From positions 1-64,000 of the forward strand of contig NW_026570438.1 of NCBI RefSeq assembly GCF_019649055.1: DNA of 64,000 nucleotides, written 5' to 3'. The position numbers and the translations under genes were made by a program. The notes beneath the pieces are model-generated. The model did not search any database and was not told where the DNA came from. It worked only from the letters and a program-made list of their open reading frames with translations. Position 1 is the stretch's first letter. Every line of letters starts with the position of its first letter. Of the stretch, positions 35,184-44,931 are shown one piece after another. This DNA comes from Paramacrobiotus metropolitanus. Taxonomy: Eukaryota > Tardigrada > Eutardigrada > Parachela > Macrobiotidae.

Positions 35184-35582
35184 ATGCCTTTAGTACCGTA
35201 TGTTCCTGATCCGCGGCGGTATGAAGATGTTTTCGTGGCGCAGACTGGCGGCAGCCCTCTTCTGCGCTATCGTGGTACATTGCAGAATGGTTCTGGTTTT
35301 GCGCAAGTATTAAAGAATATTATTGCTAAGATTTCTTCATTTGCTAAACCCATTATACGAAGAGCGGCACCGCATGCTAAGGCAGCACTCGAAGCAGCAA
35401 CACCGCACTTGCAAGAAGCAGCCACCGGAGCTATTGAAGACGTTGCTGCACAAGCCAGCGAAGCTATTAGTAGACGGATGCAGCAAGGCGAAGGTGTGCG
35501 GAGAAAGCGTACTCGTAAAGCCCGTAAAACTTCAAAGCGTGCCCGTAGAATTCCCCCGACAAATATTCCTGATTTTCTGTAA
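35184..35582 (+). CDS. Basic virion-core-type protein
   Basis: The protein has 132 residues, starting MPLVPYVPDPRRYEDVFVAQ. A Gly-rich piece (RGTLQNGSGF) is followed by a long amphipathic Ala-rich helix region and then a strongly basic tail (RRKRTRKARKTSKRARR). Polintons carry such a protein directly before the capsid gene, compared with adenovirus pVI/pX-like proteins. It is likely to bind DNA or membranes in the particle. The frame is intact. Confidence 0.6.
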   Translation: MPLVPYVPDPRRYEDVFVAQTGGSPLLRYRGTLQNGSGFAQVLKNIIAKISSFAKPIIRRAAPHAKAALEAATPHLQEAATGAIEDVAAQASEAISRRMQQGEGVRRKRTRKARKTSKRARRIPPTNIPDFL

Positions 35583-35584
35583 TC

Positions 35585-36928
35585 ATGGCAATGATGATGA
35601 TGCCCAATTCGGAGCCAGCAATGCAGTTGGAAAATCAGCTCTTTGCTTTGCCTGCAACATTGACCGACCGATGGCGCACTGAACACGAGAAACTTAATCC
35701 TACAACGATATTTACCGAGGATGGGACTGCTGGCGATATTAACTTCTACATTCCTCCAAGTACGGCTGGACTGTTGAGTTTAGGTGACATGGTACTGGAG
35801 TTGGAAGTGGCAATAAAGGTCAAGAAAAATAACCAGAATAATTTTGAAATAATCACTGCCGCTGAAGGGGTGGCCCCGGTGAACAATTTTCTGCATTCAT
35901 TATTCCAATCGGTTCATGTAACGGTGGCTAATCGCCTGATCTCGGATGCGGCAACATTTTATCGGTATCGCGCTTATTTTGAATCATTGTTATTTCATTC
36001 TCCGGAAGCGCAATTTTCGCAATTAAGCTCAGCGGGCTATGCGCTGGATTTGCCGGGAAAAATGAACAATCAGACCGATAACACTGGTGAAGTATGGCGG
36101 CATGACCTTTTTGGGAAGGGAGAATATGTACAATTATCCGGAAAAATATTTGCCGATTTATTTGACCAAAGCAAACCGCTCTGTACGGGCATTCCTGTCC
36201 AAATACGATTAGTTATGAACCGGCCAGAATTTTGCCTACGTGTTTGGGATGCCGATAAAGATACTAAAACATACAAACCATTCATTCGAAATGCTCGGTT
36301 ATCAGTACGCCGTTATATTCCGGCTCCGGACTTTATGACCGCTGTAGCCGGCCAGTTACTGAATCGCACGGTTAAATACCACATTGAACGGACTGTCATG
36401 CGGGTGGCCGACATTCCGAAGAACACCCAAAGTACTGTAGTGACCAATCTGCAGATTGGTCAAATTCCTAAGGTGGTATTCATTGGTTTCCTGGACAGCG
36501 AAGATTTTCACGGCAATTACCAGAAAAATCCATTTAATTTTCACCATTTCGACGTACGGCAGATAAGTGTGGAAGTGGATGGACAAAGTTATCCGACCAA
36601 ACCATACAATGCTGATTTTGCGAAAATTCAGTCATTGGAATGTTACGATGGGTTGCTGGATGCACTGGGCGCAAAAAACCATCCCACCGGATGCTGGTCG
36701 GTCAATCGTAATGGCTATAACGAAGGATACGCTATTTTTGGTTTTGATTTGACACCTGGTCATACGGGGCGTGGACCGTTGACTTTAATCAAACAGGGAA
36801 ATTTAAGTGTGTCGGTGACCTTTGCAAAGTCACATGCTAAATCATTGATGATGGTGTGCATAATGGTGTTTGATAGTATTATTGAGTTTAACCAGCATCG
36901 TCAGTTGATTGCGGACTTCTCAACATGA
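35585..36928 (+). CDS. Double-jelly-roll major capsid protein
   Basis: The protein has 447 residues. It has the hallmark pattern of Polinton capsid proteins: FALPATLTDRW near the start, DINFYIPPSTAG, NNFLHSLFQSVHVTVANRLI, then YRAYFESLLFHS, and late FDLTPGHTGRGP. The fold forms pseudo-hexameric capsomers of an icosahedral shell. The frame is intact. It starts three bases after the preceding stop, and its last codons overlap the protease start (ATGA type), so the late genes are tightly packed. Confidence 0.93.
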   Translation: MAMMMMPNSEPAMQLENQLFALPATLTDRWRTEHEKLNPTTIFTEDGTAGDINFYIPPSTAGLLSLGDMVLELEVAIKVKKNNQNNFEIITAAEGVAPVNNFLHSLFQSVHVTVANRLISDAATFYRYRAYFESLLFHSPEAQFSQLSSAGYALDLPGKMNNQTDNTGEVWRHDLFGKGEYVQLSGKIFADLFDQSKPLCTGIPVQIRLVMNRPEFCLRVWDADKDTKTYKPFIRNARLSVRRYIPAPDFMTAVAGQLLNRTVKYHIERTVMRVADIPKNTQSTVVTNLQIGQIPKVVFIGFLDSEDFHGNYQKNPFNFHHFDVRQISVEVDGQSYPTKPYNADFAKIQSLECYDGLLDALGAKNHPTGCWSVNRNGYNEGYAIFGFDLTPGHTGRGPLTLIKQGNLSVSVTFAKSHAKSLMMVCIMVFDSIIEFNQHRQLIADFST

Positions 36929-37440
36929 ACTCGGAACAATTATCGGCGGCCATGCGGGCTAACCCTATCACTAGCTCGACATTCCGTGGTGTGTTTGCTG
37001 CCGATGAAGTACCAATGGACCTACAGCCCTATCCTGCGTCATGTATCGTCAATACGGACCCAGCGAAGCAGCCGGGCGAACACTGGGTGGCCATATACCA
37101 GAACCAAGCCAGTGTCATTGAATTTTTCGATTCGAATGGAAAATTACCGGCATATTACAGCGAGGCACTCAAGCAAAGATTTTCTGGTAGCGTTAGACTA
37201 GTGACCCAAGCCGAAGTGTTGCAGTCTGAATTTTTTACGGTGTGTGGGCAGTACTGTATGTTTTTTATTTTACAGCGATGCAGTGGTCAGCCATTTGGCT
37301 CAATTGTTAAAATGTTTACTGATAATAAGGCGAGCAATGACAAGATGGTTTGCCGATCTGTTAATCATCACATCCAGCTTAATACAGAAATATGCAACAG
37401 CAGATTTCTAGAAAAACAGATTGTTCGTGGATTAATATGA
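36925..37440 (+). CDS. Adenain-like maturation cysteine protease
   Basis: The protein has 171 residues. It contains the expected triad of the adenovirus-protease/Ulp1 clan: H53 (GEHWVAIY), D69 (FFDSNG), Q100 and the nucleophile C107 (FFTVCGQYC), with Gln seven residues before the Cys as in adenain. It would cleave virion precursors. It overlaps the capsid gene by four bases, and the frame is intact. Confidence 0.93.
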   Translation: MNSEQLSAAMRANPITSSTFRGVFAADEVPMDLQPYPASCIVNTDPAKQPGEHWVAIYQNQASVIEFFDSNGKLPAYYSEALKQRFSGSVRLVTQAEVLQSEFFTVCGQYCMFFILQRCSGQPFGSIVKMFTDNKASNDKMVCRSVNHHIQLNTEICNSRFLEKQIVRGLI

Positions 37441-37478
37441 AACAAATAGCCAGTAATTACGGCATGCAGCGTTACGCA

Positions 37479-38630
37479 TTACATCATCATTTTATCCAAC
37501 TGGGCACGCACTTCCTTACGAAACTGTGCCAAGTAGCCATCAACATCCAGATCAATACACTGACCAACATCTAGCTGATTAAGCAACAACAACACACCAT
37601 GAATCTGCTTCTTTTCCAAAACGTCCTTCTCGGCAGTGTTCCATTCTTCATCCGTAGCGATTCCGCGCATCGGCGTACGACCAGTCGCATTCTCACGGTG
37701 CTCACGAATATTGCGGAACATGATTTCAGCCAATTCCTAACAAATAAAACGGACCAGTGTAAAAAATCTGACGGTTCAAAAATTAACAAAGTGCAAAAAT
37801 TGACAGCTCAAAATTTACATGTTGTAAAAAACACGTAACGCGAAATTTACTTTGGTAAAAACAACCAATTCAAAAATGACATTGTAAATTCGGCCAAGTA
37901 AAATTATTAAAACTTTACGTATTCAACTAACCTGTTTTAACGAAACGGAAGCGAGTCCGGGCTTGGGATCCGCGGCGACATCATGAGCCTCGTTGGTGTC
38001 CTGGATCTCCTTCAGCAGCGTGAAGTCCACCACCAGTTCCTTGAGTCCTTCGTAGGCCTTCCGACCGAAAGAAATACCGACCTTGGTTGGATACAAATTT
38101 TTATTAGGTGTCAGGTTAAAGCGGCGTACAGTGGCCAGGTCCATGTTGTTGTAGCGGCTCCACTGGAAGTACAAGTTGTCGTCCAGGCAGTAGTGTAGTG
38201 ACAGCTTTCCGTTATCGAACAATGGCGGGCACGACGAGACCAGGTCGGCTTTACCAGTCAGCATTAATCCACAGAGGCGCAAAAAGTTGTTAATGGTCAT
38301 GGCGATGTACTTGTTGGCATCCACAGGCTTAAAGGTACCGTCCGGCTGCTCTTTAAATTCGGCTAAGACCACCTTCGTCCCTCCCTCCAACTAGCGAACC
38401 ACGGCAAACTTGTCAAATCCGATCTTGTAGACCGGCATTCCCTGTTCGGTGAAAGCGTAGCGGGCATGCTTGCCGGGAAGAGCGGAGGCGCTGCGGGCCA
38501 TGTCGGATTTCTTTTGGCGTTTGATAGGTTCCAGCTGCGTCCGGTCCTTGGAGATCTTCATGGTGATCTTGCGCTTAGGGTTCTTCCGGGCCGATGTCGA
38601 GGTCGACGGGATATCAGCGAGAAATTCCAT
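37479..38630 (-). pseudogene. Protein with two PC4-like segments (in-frame stop)
   Basis: On the minus strand, exon 1 runs 38630-37932 and exon 2 37736-37479, joined in frame across a 195-nt intron. The N-terminus is Ser/Lys-rich (MEFLADIPSTSTSARKNPKR). Two segments resemble the ssDNA-binding coactivator PC4: KFAVVR...KVVLAEFKEQPDGTFKP, and ATVRRFNLTPNKNLYPTKVG followed by FGRKAYEGLKELV. A TAG at 38391-38393 sits inside the first of them. The C-terminus is coiled and charged. PC4-like proteins bind single-stranded DNA and help RNA polymerase II initiation or viral replication. It starts divergently from the TBP-like gene across the motif cluster at 38.8-38.96 kb. The PC4 call is by motif memory. 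Confidence 0.6.
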
Positions 38631-38743
38631 TATTAAATAACTGTTGTTAAAAGTACAAGTAGTTAGCGATTTAGACAAAAGTCAGATGAGAAACGGTAAG
38701 GAAAACTTAAGAACTGTTTGCTCAAGGTTTCAGCTGCAGACCG

Positions 38744-38752
38744 ATTTTATAC
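38744..38752 (-). promoter_or_regulatory. TATA-like box for the PC4-like gene
   Basis: On the minus strand this reads AGTATAAAATC, about 115 bp before the ATG at 38630. Confidence 0.4.
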
Positions 38753-38799
38753 TGATGGTTCGGTAGCTTCGTACACCAAGTCGTTGGCCTGTCAATGCG

Positions 38800-38960
38800 T
38801 ACGTTAGCCACTGCAATGTGTACGTTAGCCACTGCGTCGGTTAGCTGCACCATTGTGAACGTTAACCACTGCGTCGGCTAGCTACACCATTGTGTACGAT
38901 AGCCACTACAGTATGTACGTTAACCACTGTGTACATTTGCCGTTGTGTAGGTTAGCTACA
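38800..38960. promoter_or_regulatory. ACGTTAGCCACTG repeat cluster between divergent genes
   Basis: About nine imperfect copies of TACGTTAGCCACTGYG lie between the start of the PC4-like gene (minus) and the TBP-like gene (plus). Variants include GTTAACCACTG and GGTTAGCTGCACC. The spacing is irregular, about 15-25 bp. Confidence 0.65.
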
Positions 38961-38970
38961 GACAAAATTC

Positions 38971-38978
38971 TATATAAT
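38971..38978 (+). promoter_or_regulatory. TATA box before the TBP-like gene
   Basis: TATATAAT lies 75-80 bp before the ATG at 39052 and just after the repeat cluster. Confidence 0.5.
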
Positions 38979-39051
38979 AGATGGAAACAATTCTCCATAA
39001 TTTAGTTGTTCGTAACTAGTGTGATGATTTAATTTTTTTCGTGCAACAAAA

Positions 39052-40240
39052 ATGGCTACTTACTGCTTTGCTGATGTTGAGTACCTTAATCATCATGGTG
39101 TTAAAGTGGTCACATACGTTCATTTTATTTCTCCTGAACAGCAGTGCAGTTCTTTGTCGAAAATTAGTTTTCCATGTAGAGAAACTATTGTTAAAGAGTA
39201 TGGTTTGCGTAACGTTAACAAGGGCGTAATTGTCGGCATGCAGTTAGCAGAAAACAAACGAAGTCTGCAACGTGCTCTCGAGCATTGGTACTCGATGATG
39301 TTTTTTCGGCTCGATAAAAGGCATGACCCTGACCACTGGGGAGGTGACGTTGGCGACGTTACGTTTTATGCTAAAGGAGTGGGACAGTGTGACGTACTGG
39401 CCAGCGTTGTGAAACCTGCCACTGTTATTAATATCGAGGATTTGAAGTGTCCGTCATTTAAGAAGTTATCGCCTGATCCCCCGAACAAGATCAACCAACC
39501 GACCGAGTATGCCAAATGGTTGGAAGGGTATCTGACCAAGGGAACCTGTGCGACCTGCTTGATGGTTCTACCGGATGTCAAACCGAAGCTGATTAAAGAT
39601 GAATGTGAATGTGGAAACACCTGCTGGATCAGTGAGTGTTTTCATTTATTTTCGTACTAGTGAATCTTTTGGTAATTAAAAATGCAGGAACTTGTGTAGT
39701 TGTACGTACTGGTAATTGTACTCGCATCAACAGATAGTGGCTGTGAAAAATGTTGTGGCGACTGCGGAACTAAACTGTATCCTGGACCTCGCCCAGTTGG
39801 AGAAGACACTGTCGATGGCCCAGTACCTACCGCATAGATTTTCCGGCTTACTCCTGCGGACACTGCATCCCATGAAAGGTCACTGCCAGCTGTATGCTAA
39901 TGGACGGATTACGGTCAATGGCGGCACATCTCGGCGGGAGTCCTGCGCTCTCTTGCATTATTTCACTAGTTTATTACGTCAGTGTGGTTACCGTTGTATG
40001 GTTACAAATTATCGTATTGTTAATATGATTGGTTCATTTAACTTTGGTCAGAAGTTAAATCTGGAAAGTATCAGTAATCGCCTGCAGTTATCCTATACTC
40101 CTGAATTATTTACTGGTTTGCCTATTCGCTTATCCGCATGTACTGCTGTTCTTTTTCATTCGGGAAAATGTAATTTTCTGGGCGCAAAGTCTGTGGAGTG
40201 TTTGAATGCTGCGTTAACGGAATTAAAATCAAAGTTGTGA
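39052..40240 (+). CDS. TATA-binding-protein-like transcription factor of the Polinton
   Basis: Exon 1 (39052-39631) and exon 2 (39738-40240) join in frame (donor GTGAGT, acceptor GATAG); about 360 residues. Exon 1 codes a unique domain (MATYCFADVEYLNHHGVK...) that ends with cysteines C166, C169, C185, C187 and C191 (CATC, CECGNTC), possibly a zinc ribbon. Exon 2 is a TBP core with both repeats: KNVVATAELNCILDL and RFSGLLLRT, then YRIVNMIGSFNF, SYTPELFTGL and HSGKCNFLGAK. Of the four DNA-intercalating Phe positions known in TBP, three are Phe and one is Tyr (QLYANG). Exon 2 and the end of the intron lie in the TIR; exon 1 is unique. Other small acceptor shifts are possible. TBP nucleates transcription at TATA boxes; an element-specific role is inference. 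Confidence 0.88.
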
Positions 40241-40681
40241 ACAGCCGTCGCTTCGCTCGCTCTGTGTTGGTACCAGTACGATAGTTCACTTAGTACACTG
40301 CACTCAAGTGCAACTTGCAAATCGATAAGCCAACTCGTGCAGACTTGGTTGATAGAGATGACTTTAGTACGAAAACGAAGATACTAGTTTTCCCAACTTG
40401 ATTTCCGTGGCAAACTTTTAAAAAGTTGTTCTGCAGAACTCAGACCTTTTGGAGAAGCAAAAATACCGTGGTAGATTCAAAAGTGATTCGCGTGAAGTGA
40501 TTGGTCCAGCAGCTAACTGAAACCAGCCAATCACGATTTTTCTGTCCGAATTATCGAAATTATTTTTTCCACGCTGGAAATTAATTTTTTTAATCGAATT
40601 ATTAATTTTTTTTTTTATTCGGTTGGTCGATTCTCATGGCCGGTAAGCTGATTCCACTAGCAAAAAGCTCTCTTTGCTGCT
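39691..40681. repeat. Polinton right terminal inverted repeat (991 bp)
   Basis: The mate of 19956-20946. Its inner edge falls inside the intron of the TBP-like gene, so only the TBP exon is duplicated. It ends ...CTTTGCTGCT. Confidence 0.95.
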
Positions 40682-40687
40682 CTGCTT
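40682..40687. repeat. Target-site duplication, right (CTGCTT)
   Basis: Identical to 19950-19955. Confidence 0.92.
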
Positions 40688-43400
40688 TGTAACCGCGGAC
40701 ATAGTGGTGTACTGCAAAATGCGCTGCAAAAGCACAGTGACAACAGTATACGTAGTTACTACCACTGTGCTTCGGTTATTGTTCAGGGAATACGTCCCTA
40801 ACCTAAAGTTACAAGCTGCATTAAAAATTTTAACGACTTGTTTCTGCCAATATTGAATACATCAGTCCGAGTCCCCGTCGGTATCTAAAAAAAGATATAG
40901 GCGCACAAACCTAGTACAACTGTACAAGTAAACCGCAAACGTAACACTGAGAGTCCTGTTAACAGTCCAAATTTCATAAATGATTACTGTAATGTTCTCA
41001 GTGCTCTCGCTGAATTTAATACAATGTTTTCATTCTGACAAAGTTGCATTACTGTATAGTGCACTGTGCATGAGAAAGTTCACACGAATTTAATTTACCA
41101 CTAAACGTGAACGTGAACCTATATTCATCCGTGCTCGGCTTGTAATATGTATCTGTACATGTATTCTAACTGCATTGATTATGATTAAGTGCGAAAACAA
41201 TTGTGAAACTTTTGTTACTGTACCGTCCAGATCAAAGGGAGTGTGAAGAAGATTCGGCATGCCGAGTCCAGTTGCCGGCAACTGTACTGGCAGGATGAGA
41301 CAAACTTTTAGTTCAGTTTACTACCATATTTTTCGCGCTAGAGAATAGACAGATCTAAACGCAAAAGTTCAGAACAGACAAAATCGTTTTCTCCTTTTTT
41401 TATCTGTATTTTGTAGCTACAACCTTGACACTGTAATAAAAATTAATATTTACATACTGTTTATTGGCAGACTACATCTGCCACACGCGATATTAATGAT
41501 ACTTTGAATTAATCGTTTAGCAGTTTCAACCGTACAGTCTGTACAGCGCCTTCGCAGAAACAGCCGCCGCACATCCGGAAGGCGTACTCATGTTGAAAGT
41601 GTTTTTCTTAATTTTTTCAGTACACTTATTTGGTAGTTTACTTGTACTAGTAAGTTAAAGTCAGTATAATTTATAAAAGGCAACGCCTAGCGTTCACATA
41701 AGCAAGTTAACTCAAGCTATAAAATATTAAAATATTCATCATTTGATCATATTTGTTGAGCGAAGCTCACCTTGTACATATTGAGAAATAAAGTATTATA
41801 TGATTAAAATATTAGTTTACCAAATCCGAAACGCAATTGGCATGATTTTATGAAAGAGATTTGGAACAGAGAAGCTCAGAACAGCAGCAATGTACTGGTT
41901 TGTTAGTTTAATTTTACCACTTATTTTTGTTTTGGATGGCCGCAGTGCACATTGCCGCAACCGCTGCACTGCAACATACTAGTGCATTACAGACTTTACA
42001 GTACAATACAACTGTACAAGTACGCAACAAAGCAGGCATATAAACACGTGGTAGTCCATCAAATTTGTATCATTATTACCACTTAATACAGTCGAGTAAA
42101 TCAAGGATGAAAACTCGCTTTGTGCTCTACAACATTAAGTGGCCCTTGTCCTACTGAAGACTGGAGTGTGACTTTGATTTTACGGAATTATCCAAAATTG
42201 TATTTACGTGTACAAGCTGCCCAGTAATTTCTTTCGCAGAAACTAACACAGCGAGAAAATACAAATTAACCGGTTACACCGTTATATTGAGCCCCATACG
42301 ATGGCGCGCCGCGGCACACTATTTACAATCTACGCTTACGAAATTTGGCATGATGCCGACCGATCCACATAAATTATAAACTTTCGATATAAATTATAAA
42401 TAATAGCTTTTGTCCTGTATGATTGCCCTAAATAGAGAAAATAAGTCTGCCATAGTAGACTTAGCGTAGCGGCAAAAATCGTAGCGAAATGTTTCCGCTA
42501 AATACTGTAGTACGGCTATCTGTACTTACATTGGAAAATTACGGGGATAAAGTTTTATTACGTCAAACCGCTAATCAGAAGTAACTGAAGTAATACATTA
42601 GATTACCCGCGTGCTAACTGTTAATAACAAATCATTTATTACGATACCAATTCTGCATGCATGTTTACCAATCGAAAACTAATAATTATCCGTATCGATC
42701 GAATAAAGCTAGTGAATAGTGATACTGGCACTTCGTATAGTGATATTATTGAATTATTTAAAGAAATAGTTAGGTATTGTACTGCCAAATAAACGTACCC
42801 AAAAGCGCTTTAGTCCATGTCGTGTTACTGACGACAACAGTTTCTGACCGGAAGGGAAACTATAGTGATCCTACTGCTTGTATAAAACATTACGGGATGA
42901 TTTCTGTAGAGAAAATGGCTGTTTAAGTGTTACTGAGTGAATCGCGCATTTGTAACACGCTTTAAAATCGTACTTGACTACAAACTACAGCACAGGTCCC
43001 GCAAGGTGGCTATCGGTCTGGCGTTTTTGTTTAATAATTATTTTTCTCTAGTTCCATTCGAAGCAACTGTTTGTTATATGAGAATGTGAACTTTGCTGTT
43101 ATTACAAAAAAACCGGCGCCTTATATATGCATTCACACATTTGCATTCACACGGTAGCTCGACAAACTGCCAGACTCTTATCTTCCTGTTTGGGTAGCTT
43201 ATTACTTCACCCGTTGTACTCGTACATAGCGGCGAAAATGAATCATGACACAAACCGATTACTAATTCAAGCGGAAACATATTCTGCAGCGGTGTGTGAC
43301 AGTATGCGTACTTACGTTAAAATCGGATGCGTTGGCACTTTTTAATATCTGCGAGGCTCTGAGTACCGAACAATTCCGGTTCCTTCCGTTTCCGCCGCGT
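40688..43400. other. Right flank of the Polinton, no gene recognised
   Basis: The stretch has mixed composition. No exon with recognisable homology and no clear inverted repeats were found. Short open frames look random. Confidence 0.4.
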
Positions 43401-43408
43401 TTTTCAAT

Positions 43409-43537
43409 TATGGACTTCATCAAGTTGGATAGGATCTTTGTGGGACGGATTACGTGGAGCTTTAGTCGGGGAGATAAATTCGTATTGGTCTGTATATGCA
43501 TTCTCAGTTTCGACAACTACGCCAATATACGTAAGTT
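43409..43537 (+). CDS. Possible first coding exon, unrecognised
   Basis: An ATG at 43409 opens MDFIKLDRIFVGRITWSF, followed by a hydrophobic stretch (FVLVCICILSF) and a strong GTAAGT donor just after ...NYANI. The 5' sequence is open too. I could not find the next exon. It may be a membrane or secreted protein, or chance. Confidence 0.25.
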
Positions 43538-43559
43538 ATACTGTACATAGCTTAATTTG

Positions 43560-44580
43560 CGTTGGCACCTCTTTTTTGTCGTAATTATTATTGACGCTCA
43601 CTTTAAAGTTTTCAAAAAGTTAAAATACACTACAATGGTACTATACGCCATAGCGGCTATACGTACTCGTATCGCAGCTTAAGTATAAACTTTGTTAATT
43701 AACAAGTTAATTAAAAGGTTTCCTTATCAATAAATATTAAACAAATACTTGCGAATTACGAACAAATACTTGCGAATACTCGTACATATAATTTTTTGGT
43801 CAGCGTGATATTTGCTTGAACATTATTAGCGGCAAATGCACTACACCAAACAAATCATCATCGTTATTATGAATTTTTAATTAACTGTCGTGTTTATGAT
43901 TTTAGTCGCAGAGCTGCGTAACATTAACTAATTACGAAAGGTAAGCTGATTACTGTACAATTAAGAGCGCTTATTCGTATTAATTGTTGTGTCGAGCGCG
44001 AGCGGGATACTGTGGTTACCTATCAGTCAATCACCCACAGGTTATACTGTATAATTATGACATTCATGTTGCGAACATTCTTACTGGTAAGCAAAGGGTT
44101 AGGTGGTAACACTGGTACGCAGTAAAAATTATGGATGACCTTTACATTCTACGATGAGAACGCAGTTAAAGAGAGTTACACGTATGGATGATATACTGTA
44201 ACACGAGCACCTTTACAATATTGATGGGGTAGCGTTCCACGTTGGTAGTAGCGGCAGTTGGACGCTTTATTCGTATTGACTTTTTCTTTCATATAGTTTG
44301 AGAGGTCTGCCACATGAATACTTCTACTAAAACAATATTACAAAATTCTTCATGGCAGTTTAAGTTGGTTTTAATTCAGAACATGTCGTTGATTTTTGCT
44401 ACTACAATCACAGCGTCGCCGGTAGAAAATGATGTTGTTGCACTTGTAATTGCACTCTAGGGTCTAGACTGTATCTAACAATGGTTGTTTAGGTTATTTC
44501 TACTTAATTATTGTTAAGGTTACCCCCAGGTCTTCCATCTTGGAAAGTATTGCTCATTCTGATGCATTGTCGCGTTCGCT
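43560..44580. other. AT-rich stretch, no gene recognised
   Basis: I see nothing beyond scattered short frames. Confidence 0.4.
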
Positions 44581-44589
44581 GCGGCACTT

Positions 44590-44900
44590 TGCGAAGACGG
44601 CAAAATGCTATTTGACCTTTTTAAATTTTTATGCCGGCGCTTGCTTACGCACTTTGTACATGGCGGTGCTGTTAGCACTATCAATTTGACTGTTTGTGTG
44701 CTGGCGACGTTTTCAAAACTATGGGTTTGGTCAACCATTCCGAACCCGCTTCCCGTAAGTGGTGCCACATTTTATGTGGCATCTGCCAGGCTTTATCGTT
44801 TGCCAGTTGCCAGAGTCTCCAGGTTTTATCGCTTGCCATGCCATTGGCAGTGCCACTGGCAGGTGCCACTGCCACGTTTTACCCCCTGCCAGCATTTTGT
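44590..44900 (+). repeat. TGGCA-rich repeat, inverted mate of 19330-19690
   Basis: It contains GCCACTGGCAGGTGCCACTG and the flank TTTGTGTGCTGG, matching the left copy in opposite orientation. This copy has an extra internal segment (around 44800-44830) that partly repeats the core. Confidence 0.6.
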
Positions 44901-44931
44901 ACCACCCATAAGACCACCCAGTTACGTGTGA

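Larger units (their letters stand above)
19956..40681. mobile_element. Complete Polinton/Maverick element
   Basis: The element is 20,726 bp long, has 991-bp TIRs beginning AG (AGCAGCAAAGAG) and is bordered by a perfect 6-bp duplication. It codes a protein-primed polymerase B, an integrase, a packaging ATPase, an adenain-like protease and a double-jelly-roll capsid protein. That set defines Polintons, which are virus-like self-synthesising transposons. Near-identical TIRs and an intact duplication point to a recent insertion. Extra genes are a TBP-like gene in the TIRs, a BIR protein, a PC4-like protein, an ANP32-like gene and a GalNAc-transferase fragment. Several genes carry frame breaks. 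Confidence 0.96.
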
